Of a DNA stretch of 64,000 bases, positions 32,953-43,741 are shown piece after piece. The stretch's first letter is position 1. Each line of letters opens with the position of its first letter. The notes beneath the pieces were generated by a model that did no database searches, was not told the origin of the DNA, and saw only the letters and a list, made by a program, of their open reading frames with translations. The stretch is from NCBI GenBank assembly GCA_027972325.1, contig JAPMOS010000020.1, forward strand, positions 242,001 to 306,000, read 5' to 3'. Source of the stretch: Paratrimastix pyriformis (lineage: Eukaryota; Preaxostyla; Paratrimastigidae). The position numbers were made by a program, and so were the translations under genes.

Positions 32953-33533
32953 ACCACACCACCCCCATCCACCCTCCACCCCACCATCCACCCCCCCCCC
33001 CCCCTCTTCTGTGGTTTGTTGCTCATTCCTTGCCCTCCTTCATGGGATGAGCCCTGCCCGCCCCCGGTCGGCCATGGCCCCACTTCGGCCTCCCACATGG
33101 CCCGGCTCATCTCTGCCGCCTCGTTCCGCCACCCCCGCCGCCCCTCGAGATGCTGGCCGCCGACATTTCCTCGTGCTCCCTCGCCGCTGCGGCGCCCTCG
33201 TTCATGATGGCCGACTCGCTCGCCGCGCCCCAGGCCCAGGTTCGCCCCCGCCGCCACCACCACCCGATGCCTGTCGCCGGACCACCTCACCTGCCCCGCC
33301 CCCTAGGGGCCTCTGCCCCTGCCCTCCCTCTGCCCTGCTCCCGATCTCCTGCCCCGCGCCGCCTGCCCCCACACCCCGAGCTCATTGCCTACCCTTCCGC
33401 CCCCGTTGCCCCTTTTCCGACCCCCCAGACGGCCTCCATCTCGCATGCCCCGATCAGCCTGGAGCAGATCCGGCGCATGTCGGCCCGCTCCACGCCCCGC
33501 TCCTCGGCCCCGCCCCAGAAGGAGTCCTCCTAA
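29909..33533 (+). CDS. von Willebrand A domain protein (vwkA-like vWA)
   Basis: Exons 29909-29977, 31151-31198, 31251-31418, 31472-31529, 31589-31668, 31727-31813 and 32100 to about 32229 join in phase; later coding blocks near 32700-32870, 33145-33235 and 33428-33533 are less certain. The start [20 protein letters not shown] carries a MIDAS motif (DCTGS). [36 protein letters not shown] and [14 protein letters not shown] supply the other metal-site loops, then [12 protein letters not shown] and [20 protein letters not shown]. This is the vWA type found with alpha-kinases such as Dictyostelium vwkA, but no kinase domain is visible. The C-terminus is low in complexity and ends [17 protein letters not shown]. 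Intron 1 (1.17 kb) contains a TIR element. Confidence 0.85.
30031..31116. mobile_element. Nonautonomous DNA transposon with terminal inverted repeats
   Basis: The left end CCCTTAATGTACCTAAG (30031-30047) matches the reverse complement of the right end (31100-31116), with weaker similarity to about 30 bp including GAAAAA. Each end is bordered by GGTCC (30026-30030 and 31117-31121), a candidate 5 bp target-site duplication. The interior (1086 bp total) has no recognisable transposase. It sits in intron 1 of the vWA gene between exons that join in phase, so splicing removes it. Superfamily not assigned. The nearly exact ends suggest a fairly young insertion. Confidence 0.8.
32270..32575 (+). repeat. 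(CAG)n/(ATC) repeats in a vWA-gene intron
   Basis: CAGCAG/CATCACCAACAG triplet repeats at 32320-32385 and 32484-32568, spaced by unique sequence. Directly after them, 32570-32622 is a diverged copy of the end of the preceding exon (32174-32229): GTCAGCCTGGCCCAGGTGCA versus GTCAGTCTGACCCAGGTGCG. Confidence 0.85.
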
Positions 33534-34336
33534 TAAGCCCCCCGCTCCAGTGGGAGCCCGGACGGACGGACGGCCCACCATATGTATGTGATTTTGTGTT
33601 GATATGATGATATGCTGCTGTACAGACGGCCCAGAATATGCAGAGTGAAGCCCCTCAGCACGGGACGTCGTGGACAAGATCCGAAGTGGGCATTATGGGG
33701 GGGGGCATACGATGAGATCGACCTGAGCCGCGGGTTGGTGGTGCGGGTTGGTGGTGCGGGTTGGTGGTGCGGGTTGGTGGTGCGGGTTGGTGGTGCGGGT
33801 TGGTGGTGCGGGTTGGTGGTGCGGGTTGGTGGTGCGGGTTGGTGGTGCGGGTTGGTGGTGCGGGTTGGTGGTGCGGGTTGGTGGTGCGGGTTGGTGGTGC
33901 GGGTTGGTGGTGCGGGTTGGTGGTGCGGGTTGGTGGTGCGGGTTGGTGGTGCGGGTTGGTGGTGCGGGTTGGTGGGGTCGATTGTTGAATATTCTTTTTG
34001 TTATTCGAAAGGAAATCTCCACGCAAAGGAACGGCAAAATAGCGAATAGGAGAAGGTCGGAGAGGGGATTTGGCGTACCGCCAAAACAAAACGAAAGGGG
34101 GAAGTCCGCGCGAAGAAGAGAAGACGGGCAGGTAATGAATGGCCTTCCTGTACGCGTGACCATGTCCCCCCCGGCACCACAACCACATGTGTGGACAATT
34201 TGGCACCGCAGTCGCGCCGCCGCGGGTGGGGTGAGCGAAACGACATGAACACGACTGTCTCACGAAAGGAAGAGACGGTGGGGGTGGACACACCCTGGGG
34301 GATCATTGCGGGGCACGTGTTGGTCTCACCGCGCCT
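33534..34336. other. Convergent spacer with a 13 bp minisatellite
   Basis: About 800 bp between the vWA gene stop and the GPCR stop. It holds about 18 nearly perfect copies of GTGCGGGTTGGTG (33735-33975). Because 13 is not a multiple of three, all plus frames stay open through it; those frames are artefacts. Nothing else recognised. Confidence 0.85.
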
Positions 34337-35457
34337 TCACAAGGCGGTCGCGGCGGGTATCAAGCGGGCCTCCTCGGTCAGCCCCCCGTTGAGCGAGCCC
34401 CGGGTCGGGGCGTCGCCCTCCTCGGCCCATTCGCCCACCCGAGCCCACCGCCGGGGGCTCGCCACTCGACCGGGGTCCTCCTCGGCCCCCGCCAGTGGGA
34501 TGGGTACGTAGGCAGGCTGGTCGCCTTGCTGGCCGCAGGGGCAGCAGCAGCGTCCTAGCCTGGAGCGGCGCCAAGCGGGTCGCAGCTGGGGCCAGGTCTG
34601 GATGACGAACAGGATCGGGTAGAGGATGCCCTGGCACTGCAGAAACACGTCGGAAACCTCCTTGATCACCGGCTGATCGGGCAGGACCAATGTGAGGATG
34701 TGATAACACAGGTAGAAGCAGGTCCAGAGCGTGTTGACAACTGGCAGGGATGGGGGGAGAGGGGTGGGGTGGGGGGAAGAGAAAACAATGCGAATTTCTC
34801 CTCGGGCGAAAGGGGACTCCACAGACCAACTAGCTGCACAAGCCGAAGAGTGATGGGTTTTTGATCGGCGGTCCCTTCCTTGCCCGACTGTTTCCTGGCA
34901 TGAGGGAAATGGTAGCAGCGCATATACAGGAAGATGGCCCAGTTGGCAGCCAGAATGACTGCCATGGGGGCGTCGATGGTGAGACTCAGCACAAATCGGG
35001 GGTAAAGTCCGGTCCACCCGCAACTGTCGCCGGGCCCAATGTGGCCCACAGCCCCAATGGCCCAGAGGAAGATGTTGACGCCCAGAGGAACGAGCCATGC
35101 CAATAAGTGGAAGATGAGTTCGGTGAATCGAGGGAGTTCCTCTCTATTGCTGTTTTCGAGCCAAACCAACAACAACAATAAAAATCCGAGGCACAGCGTC
35201 CAGATGCTGGTAGCAAGATAGAAGGCTTCCTCAAGGATGCCCGCCGTAATGCAGAGAGGATACGGCGTCTTCGATTGTCCAATGACGCAGATCGGCGGGA
35301 AAAGTGCCGATAGAATGAGGAAGACAAAGATGCGGTTGGGGAATTGTCTAAGAGTCGGGACTAAGCACAGGGCGATCCCCAAGCCAATGAGAAATATAAC
35401 GGATAAAGCGGCGAAGAAATAGAACAAGATGAACATCCTCCTGCTCCCCTCCGGCAC
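34337..35457 (-). CDS. Seven-helix receptor, slime-mould cAMP-receptor-like
   Basis: Two exons, 35457-34827 and 34740-34337, join in phase through a split GTT codon, about 344 residues. Seven hydrophobic helices are visible: FILFYFFAALSVIFLIGL; RIFVFLILSALFPPICVIG; TSIWTLCLGFLLLLLVWLE; FTELIFHLLAWLVPLGVNI; FVLSLTIDAPMAVILAANW; LWTCFYLCYHILTLVL; and DVFLQCQGILYPILFVIQ. A CGWTG segment precedes helix 5, and the third helix with following WLEN resembles cAMP receptor-like GPCRs of Dictyostelium and other protists. The tail is basic then acidic with a run of cysteines (GRCCCPCG) near the membrane that could be acylated. Ligand unknown; placement in that family rests on pattern only. Confidence 0.8.
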
Positions 35458-35762
35458 TCAGAAATTTGAAATCGGAAAGGTACTTGAACACCCGGCTGAA
35501 GACCCGTCTCTCCTTGCCGCAGCTCCCACAGGGTTCCGCAGGCCCGCTGCGTGCAGTGACCCGAAAAACATTATGGGACATCAAAAAAAAAAAAAAAAGA
35601 AGTGATGGGACGCAAGCGCTGATGATCTGCTGGCGTCCTTGTTCGTGTGCGGGAGCGAAGAGAAACGGAGGAGAAACAACAACAACAACCAACCACCCCA
35701 GCCACGGTCGGGGCGGTGCAAAAGCCCCGGCCGGCCAAACCGCGCGCTGGGAGGGCCCTGCT

Positions 35763-36227
35763 TTAGCGGAGCATCTCAGGAGGCTGCTCGGGGGCCGGGG
35801 CCAGATCCTCGCGGAACTCGGAGCGGAACGAGGACGGGAAGGTGGGGATCATCTCGTGGTCGCCCCCACTGCTGGCGGGGAAGCCCATGTCCCCCGTGTG
35901 TTCGCCCGCCCCGGCCCCACCCACCGGCTGGGAGAGGGTCAGCGGCATGGTCTCCTCCTCCCCACTGGCCAGGGTCCCGTACCCCTCGGCCCCACGTTGC
36001 TGGGGCTGGGGAGTGACGTAGTAGGCAACGGGGATGCCGTCGGAGGGGATGGAAGCCTCCTTCTTCTTCTGGCGGCTTCGGCAGGGTGACGACCCATAAA
36101 CCCCTTCCGTTGAGCGAGGGGGCTGCCGGGAGTTGGCGCCGGTTAACTTCCCGCTGCTTCTTGCAGTAAAGTGGAAGTGCTCTAACACAGGGTTCAAAAT
36201 GCATCTCTTCCGCCACTTCCAAACCAA
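35763..36227 (-). CDS. Hypothetical protein, 154 residues
   Basis: Single open frame between the CCT2 stop (36276) and the GPCR gene. The middle and end (KKKEASIPSDGIPVAYYVTP, then an acidic Pro/Gly/Ser tail ending PPEMLR) have coding-like composition, but no family is recognised. The first 40 residues are less convincing, so the true start may be internal or in an unseen exon. It could also be a 3' portion of a neighbouring transcript. Confidence 0.4.
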   Translation of the reverse strand: MVWKWRKRCILNPVLEHFHFTARSSGKLTGANSRQPPRSTEGVYGSSPCRSRQKKKEASIPSDGIPVAYYVTPQPQQRGAEGYGTLASGEEETMPLTLSQPVGGAGAGEHTGDMGFPASSGGDHEMIPTFPSSFRSEFREDLAPAPEQPPEMLR

Positions 36228-36275
36228 CCAGAGCCAAAAAGATAAATGAAAGCAAAGGGGGGGGAGGGAGGGATC

Positions 36276-38905
36276 TCAGTCATCCTCGGGCTGCTCACCG
36301 CGTTGCCTATCACGCGCAGGGGAAGACGTGAGCGGGTGGTGGAAAAAGACGAATGGTGTCGGACCTTGGGGCGCACTGGATAATGTCGTCCACCCGAAGG
36401 ATCATCTCGGCAGCCTCGGAGGCCGAGACCAGCACCTGCTCCTTCACTCGGAGGGTCTCCGTGATACCCAGGGCGCGCATATCACCCACGGCGCCAAGCT
36501 CAAGGTCTGTAACGGTGGGGGAAAGAATAAGAGAGAGGATGAGAATGAGCTTGGTGTAGAAGGATGCCAAGGCGGGACGAGGAATGGGTATGTTCCCTGG
36601 GGGGGATGCAGACCGAGGCCAGCGAGGACGTTGCCCTGGTAGTGGGCGGCCCGGAGACGAGCAACCAGGTCCTGGCTGTCGAGGCCAGCGTTATCGGCCA
36701 GGATGGTGGGGATCGACCGCAGGGCACGCGCAAAGGCTTCCACGGCCAGCTGAACAGAGAGGAAGGCAGGGGCACAGGGGCAGGGGGGCGAGCGAAGAAG
36801 AGAGAGGTTCAGTGAGTCTCTGGGCTGTTGAGGTGAAGAACGGGACAAGGCAGCCAGCCGCCCCATGAAAAGGGGGGATAGCCACAAAGAGGAGGGGGGT
36901 AGCCACGGAGGTAGCCACGGACCGCCTTCTTGCCCATGGTCTGAGTGGCCACCTCATCGACGGCCCGGGACATCAGCATCTCCGAGCAGCCGCCCCCGTA
37001 GACCAACCGCTGATCCTGCAAGGTGCCGTGTGGGCAAGGGCGCGGGAGGATGACACGAGAGATGTGAGTTGGGTGTGCAAATCACCTCCCCCCACACGAT
37101 CAAGGAGAGGAAATTTGGACGGATGTCCCAACCGCATGCCACACCCCGGTGGGCAGGCGGGCAGAGAGATGGGGCGGGCGGGCAGAGAGATGGGGAGCAG
37201 GCGGACCTTCACGGCCTGGACGAGCACGCAGAGGGCGTCGTGCATGGAACGCTCGGCCTCATCGAGCACGTGCTTGTTGGCGCCCCGCAGGACGATGGTC
37301 GAGGCGCCCTGGAGGGGCAGTCCGGCGAAGCGGAGCACCTTGTCCTCACCAATCATGATCTCCTCAATCAGGTCGCACTGGCCCAGCCGCACCCGCTCGG
37401 CCGCACCGAAGTTGGAGGCGATCTCGGCGCCCGTCACCAGGGCCAGCCGCTCGATGCCCTCAAACTCGGCATGCTCGATGGCTGTGGGGTGAAAGTGGGG
37501 GGGGGGAGTGGGTGATGAGACGACGAGGAGTATTTCCCAACCCCGGTCAGATGGCGACGGATCGTGCGGGCAGGCGATGGGTGCCGGGTGCCGGGGGTCA
37601 GGAGGGGCGGACCCATGACGTGGGCCTGAGTGAAGAGCTGCTCGGGGTAGTTATAAATCAGCAGCCGGTTGATGAAGCAGTTGCACCCAGTGGACAGGAT
37701 GTTCTGCACCTTCTCCTTCATCTTCTCCTTCTCGGCCTTCTCAAGTTCAGCAATGGCCGCCGGGTTCTCCACCTATTTTTTTTTTGTAACAAACATCCCC
37801 CCGGGAGAGATCGAGTCAGCACACATGCCCAATGGGTGGCAGTGTGGATAGTGCCTGGGGTGATGTCGGTTCCCGGACCTTGGCTGTGGCGCCGTAGATC
37901 TTGATCTTGTCTGTGTCCATGGCAGTGTTGGCGATCATGATGCGGGCCTTCTCGATCCGGGTGGGCTGACCAACCCCGGGGTGCTTGGCCAGCAGGAAAC
38001 CCTCCTCGAGGTAGCTCTGGTGAAGGCCGGCACCGACCTTCTTGATAAAGTGGATCTGGTCGAGGTTGGGGGACTATCCACATCGAAGAGAATCAGTGTG
38101 ACACAGCGCCAGCGAAAAAAGCCGGACCCCAGCAAGCCGAAGGACGGCACGAACGGCAATGTCGGCAAAGTGGTCCCGGTCCTGGGCGAGAATCTTCGAT
38201 GAAAGGGTAGTCCTGGCAATCTCCATAAGAGTGGTCCGGAGAGCAGCTGGAACGGCACATGGTTGTGAGTCGTTGGCGGTGAATGAGATGAGATTATCAG
38301 ACCGGGGTCCTGGTTGATTGGAGAGGCCGAGCGAACAAGAGCATCACGAGCAGCATTGTATGCAATACGGTAACCTTGAATCGTGAAACGGGATCAGACG
38401 GTGTTTGTGATGGAAGTGAAATATAGACCCTGAATAATAGTCTGAGGATGAAGCTTCTTATCAACGAGCTTCTCCGCCTCACCGAGAAGCTCACCCGTCA
38501 GAACAGTGACGGAAGTGGTGCCGTCACCGACTTCGATATCCTGAGTTTTGCTGACATCGATCAGCAATTTGGCGGCAGCGTTGTCGACTGCCACCTTGCC
38601 GAGAATAGTGGCACCGTCATTGGTCACAATGGCCTCGGACCCAGAAACAGATTGAAGGATCTTATCCATACCCTTCGGACCCAGGGTGGTCTTAATCATA
38701 TCCTTAATGGCGATGGCGCCAACAAAGGAGCTCTAATTGTGGAAGGAACAAGGGCATGAGGGAAGGATGATTTCTAGAAAGATTTGAACCAACCATCCGG
38801 GCATTCTCGGCTCTCTCTTCGGTACTGCCCTGCTTCAAAACCTGGGGTGCGCTCTAAAGGGGCAGAATGAATCAGGCAACGCGGAGAAAAATCAAAAACA
38901 CACCA
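36276..38905 (-). CDS. CCT2: Chaperonin CCT/TRiC subunit beta
   Basis: The start codon ATG at 38905-38903 forms the whole coding part of exon 1: an intron begins at the next base (GTGTGTTTTT). Exons 38853-38794, 38732-38429 and from 38374 follow in phase, the last exon ending with stop at 36276. Signatures: [54 protein letters not shown], then [97 protein letters not shown] and the C-terminus [19 protein letters not shown]2 is one of eight ring subunits that fold actin and tubulin with ATP. Several introns (37000-37200, 37500-37620) exceed 80 bp, one with a C run before its acceptor. Confidence 0.96.
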
Positions 38906-38976
38906 TGGCGAATATAGACAAGGGGGTACTCACAAAAACGCAGGCATGTTTCAAGCACTGAACAAAGGAGGGAAAT

Positions 38977-41900
38977 CTATTCTATTGGTTCCATGCCGTC
39001 CTCCGAATCCTCTTCTGAAGGCCTTTCACGGAGAGATTCACCTTGAACTTCATCCAGATTGACGATGACAGGTTCATCATCGGCGTCCGCATAATTCCGT
39101 TCGGCGAAGTGCTTGCCAAACTTGGTTGTCAGAATCTTGCGCAACCACTTCGCCCGTCGCATGAGGGCGACCTGTTGGGGGTCACCACCCTCCGGGGACT
39201 CGGTCTTCGAAAGGGCCAACGTCTCATAGAAATCGACGAGGCAGCTCTCGAGAAAGTTCAGGCCGCCGCTCTGCAAAATCATCCCGCGGTGTCAGTCGGG
39301 GTCAAAAACCTAAAAAAAATTCACAAGACCTCTTCGTGACGGCCGCGCTTCCTGGCGTCATTACCCGAGGCGCGGCTGACATGCAGGGCCCGTTGGCCCC
39401 GCTCGGCCGGGATGACCTCGTCCTCGTCGTTCTCAATGTCGAGAATGTCCGCGCTCACCTGAGCCAACCATCCAGCGACGGTGAGAATCATCCAATCATC
39501 AGCATCCAGTCATCAGCGCCCAATCAGCCTCAGCATCAGCAGCATCATCATCCATCAGCATCCATCAGCATCCATCAACATCATCCAAAGGGGACGGGTG
39601 GGTGACGCGGGCATTCAAGGCATGGCGTCAAGAGCAGACCTCCTCGAGCTGGCCAATCAGGGCCTCCATGAAGGCCCCGAACAGCACCGGCTTCGCCCGA
39701 ACGGCGGCATCGCAGCGGCAGAAGAGCGCCACCAGCCGCTTCCATTGGACGAACCCCTGGCCACCCCACCCCACACAGACAGGGCAAGAAATCAACAGCA
39801 GGACGGCAGCAGCCAACACCAAAAGGACAAAAAAAAAGGCAAGAAAATCGACCGTACAAAAAAGAAAAACAGCAAAAAAACACGAGATGATCCTCCGATC
39901 TCATGCCGCACAGTGCGATGGATGGTGCGATGAGGGGGGGGGGGGGGGGGGGGGGGGGGATGGGATGGGGACCACAGACCTGCATGCACTGCCCGTAGAG
40001 GAAGGTCACGAAGGCCGCCTGCATCTCGCCCACCAGGTCGGTGGCGGGCTGTGGCTGTGGCCAGCTGGCCAGCGTGGGCTGGGCCTGGGCGTCGCCGTGG
40101 GGCGCTGTGACCATCGCCTGTCGCTCCCGGTTGACCATGGCGAGCGACTGGGCACCCGCCGATGACTGCGCACAGAACAAGCCCGGACAGGACAACAGCG
40201 CGAGTGAGGCAGGGGAAAAGGGAAGAGGATGAAGGCGTGTGGAGGCGCAGAGGGTGGGGAGCAGTGTCTCCTCCACCTGCCCCAGTCATTTCGGTGACTG
40301 GGGTGGGTTTGATAAAAGAAAAACAACTTTCATCAAAAGTGCACTTGGGGGTCCCACCCGTGGCCAATAAAAAAGGACACTGTGGCTGGAGTATCAAAAA
40401 GGCGGACCGAACTCGGGACCAGCAGCTCATCCGCGCCGCCGCCGTTCTGCGCCGACTCCTGCTCCCCCGCTTGCTCTTCCTGCGGCGGCGCGGGGATGGC
40501 GGCCGGGGGGATGGCGGGGGCCGCTTCGGGGGCGGGGTACGAGGCGGCGATGATCTCGAGCAGCTGCGGGGTGCGATCCATGTTCCAGGCCGTGATCTGG
40601 GGGGGGGGGGGGGGGGGGGGGGCGGGGCACCACCGCGTCGCCAAGGAGAGACGCCGTGAGTTGGGCGGGCGTGCCGTCTGCAGGCCAGGCGTAACACTGA
40701 CTCGCTACTGCTCGAACTGGGTAGCGATCGTGACCCAGTCCCATATCAGCCACCCCCCCCCCCCCCCACCCCCCATCCCACGCGCCTTTTTTTGACACGG
40801 GCGGGACCTCCCGTTGAATGAGATTTTTTTTGTTTTTTTGACCAATTGCCAGCGAGTCCTTGACAATGGTACAGTCTCCACAATCCAACCCTCACTCAGC
40901 CCCAGGCCATCCCCAACCAGGGCAGGGAGGAGCAGACCTCGCTGCCCGTGCTGGGGCGGTCGGGCGCCCGGCTGCCGATAGGCGAGAAGCGCACCATGTA
41001 CGGCACGGCAGCCCGCCCTGGGGCTGGTGCTGGCGCTGGTGCTGGGGCGGCCACCTCGGCGGCGGATACGGGGGCAGTCGCGGTGGCCGTCGGAAGAGCT
41101 GGGTGGGTGACGGCAGCTAGGGGGGGTGCACGCGTACGCATGTGAGGGTGTGCGTGTGTGAGGGTGTGCGTGTGTGAGGGTGTGCGTGTGAAGGTGGTGA
41201 GTGTGGGTGTGCGTGCGGTGTAAGTGTGGATTGTGCGAGTGTGGGCGTGGGCGTGGGCGTGGGCGTGGGCGTGGGCGTGGGCGTGGGCGTGGGCGTGAGC
41301 GTGAGCGTGAGCGTAAGACAATTTGAACGTGAAAGGGAACCTTGAATGAGTCTGGGAGGCGAGACGTGAGCAGTGATGTCTGATGATGATGGCAGGGTGC
41401 GGGTCCGGGACCCGGGGTCGCGGTAATACGCGGGGCTGATGATGGTGGTCTGCGGGCCGGGACCCGGGGGGTGCATGATGGCGGCTGGATGCCGGCAGTG
41501 TCGGCACATGCACGGACCCCGGGCCGGGCCGGCCGTCGCCCGCTGCTGCAGGTAGGCCGTCAGGTCCATGCAGAGCTCGGGTGCCGCCTCGGAGCTGCCG
41601 TGGTGCGCGGAGAACTCGGAGAGGACGGCAGCCAGCGAGGCCGGGGCCGGCGGGTGGCCGGCGGGTGGCAGGGGAGCGGCCGGCTCGGCTTGGGTGAGGC
41701 CACCTGGTGGTACACGAACGGGGGCCAAGGAGCGGAACGATCAGCCGGCGAAAAAGGGGAGCATGCGGATGACCAGGCGCGCCTGACAGAAAGCTCGTGT
41801 GGATGCCCCTTGTGCAGCAAGGCATGCTGCCCCACGACACAGAAATTTAAGATGCGAGTAGGCGGCCCACCCTGGAGGACGAGACGGTGGACGCGACATC

Positions 41901-43536
41901 CACGACGGCAACAAGAAGTTCAACAAGAAGCTGGCCAAGGCCTTCGACCGCTACACGAGCGACATCAAGGACAACCTCGAGCGGGGCACGGCGCTCTTCT
42001 AGACCCCCCGTCCGCCAGCGGAAGTGGCGGCAGACCTCCGCCGGGGGAAAAAAGAGCCCCCCCTTGAGGTGTGCATGCCATTATCTCATTCAACCCAACG
42101 AGTGGGCGCGTGGTCAGTGGTGTGGCGCGTTGATGTTCGGGTGGTGGGTGAGCGGGGAAAGGCCGGACCGGTGAAGAGAGTGGCCCGTTCGGTGGCCGTC
42201 GGGTCCTGCCCCGCCCCCCCCGTGGCGGCGGCCATCATCTGCTGGGACTCGAGTTCAATCTGCTGCTGCCGGAAGAACAGCGTGGGCGACACCATGAACG
42301 TGTCCGGGGCGCAGGAGAGGTCGTGCTGTTGTTGTTGATCGGCGGGTGTGGTCAGCGCGGCGGCAGCGGCGGCGGCGGCCGTGGCGGGGAGAGGCGCGAG
42401 GGCGGCTGATGCCGGGGTTGCTGATGGGTGTGGAGGCGGCGGGGGGTGGGCAGGGTCGACATGGAGCCGGTGATGTTCGGCCAACTCGGCATCCATCGAG
42501 GTCGTGTCTGCTCCGGGGGGGGGGGGGGGGGGGGGGGTAAATGGGGGCACACGAAGAGAACAGCGGCGAGTGGAGTGGCGACGCAGTGAGGTTGGCGATG
42601 AGGGACGGGGATGCAGGACAACAACAAGATGAGCCGAGAGCGCGAGCCGGAAGAGTGGTGGTGGAGCGGAAGCAGAAAGCGAAGAACAGCGGATGAACGA
42701 GATGAACCGAGAGTGAGCGCGCGCGCACGAAGAACGTGGGTGGAAGAAGACGAGGAACATGGATGCCCGAGACCGGAAGAACGTGACGATGACGAGGAAA
42801 CGGGGGATGAACACCGGCCGGGACGGACCGAGGTCGCGGTATGCCTCGGGTTGCGAGAAGAACCGATCGGGCTGCTGCTTCCCAATGGGTGAGTGGGAGG
42901 GGGGGTGCGGGGGAGGGGTGGACAGACCTCGGAGTGGTCGTCGGTGGCTTCGGGGTGGATGGTCCGCTCCGGGGGTGAGATCCGCTCGATCTGAGCGAAC
43001 ATGGATGGGTGCCGTTGAAGAAGGGTGAACCCTGGGGAGGGATCGCCAGACCACACGGGGGGAGATAAACTTTGCGAGGGCAACCCACTTCGGCACGTTT
43101 TCGGTGGGGAAGGGGCCCAACTCCCGGGAGAATTCGCCTTTCCGGAAGGCAACGAGGACCCGTTGATATTGATCCGATTCTTTGCCGACAAATTCGAAGT
43201 GTTCTTGCAGCGAACTCCATTCCAGGACAACGATCTGCCGAACAGAGGAGTCGAAGAATGCACGGTGACCTCCAAGGACAGAATGCCGGACCTCATCTGG
43301 TGCAAAGTTGTAGAAAAAGCTCATTTGGGAGGGACTTGCCGCGCCGCCAGTTGCTTTGGAACGATAGGCAAAATAATGAATGCCTGTGGGAATTCCCGAA
43401 ACTCCCCGAAAAAGAGGCCCGGTCTCCCAGACTGCGCGAGCCATAAGCCATGAATGTTCAGCGAACACAGACCATTATTATCAACTCCAAAGAGAATGCC
43501 CGTCTGTGGGACACCAAGACAGATGAGGGTGGCCAT
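38977..43536 (-). CDS. AAR2: AAR2 U5 snRNP assembly factor
   Basis: Start ATG at 43536: [20 protein letters not shown], a short intron, then [20 protein letters not shown], the AAR2 N-terminal pattern, and [13 protein letters not shown] with [20 protein letters not shown]. The C-terminal helical half is spread over exons near 40600-40430 ([14 protein letters not shown]), 40180-39985 ([18 protein letters not shown]), 39770-39640 ([31 protein letters not shown]), and about 39460-38977 ([17 protein letters not shown], then LTTKFGKHF). AAR2 holds Prp8 in a pre-mature U5 snRNP in the nucleus. Middle exons (42480-42080, 41720-41390, 41090-40930) add a long Ala/Gln/Pro/His-rich insertion absent from typical AAR2 (about 350-400 residues). 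Exact borders of these are not resolved. Many introns carry long homopolymers. Confidence 0.85.
41889..42003 (+). other. Orphan coding-like exon on the opposite strand
   Basis: Within the span of AAR2 but on the other strand, 41889-42003 encodes [20 protein letters not shown] followed by [17 protein letters not shown] and a TAG stop. Nearly every codon ends in G or C, as in real exons of this genome. No start codon or convincing upstream exon was found. It may be the last exon of an overlapping gene or a fragment of a gene copy; family not recognised. Confidence 0.4.
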
Positions 43537-43741
43537 TGAAACCCTGCAGAGTGGACCGAACCTCGTGCGTCCAGATTTGACATGTGGACAATGACACCCT
43601 ACGAAAAAGTGAAGTGGCTGCTCGAACCGAAAGGTAGTCCCCCCACATCCATTGTCGCGTCTCAATTCACCCCGTTCATCCCATGTTGTTTTATCAGGGG
43701 AAAAACAGCCAGCAAGAAAAATGAAAATCGCTCGATGATGC

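Noticed and set aside
33612-34163. Open frames with WWCGLVVRVGGAG or PPTRTTNPHHQPA repeats
   Set aside because: The 13 bp minisatellite lacks stops in several frames; no coding features outside it.
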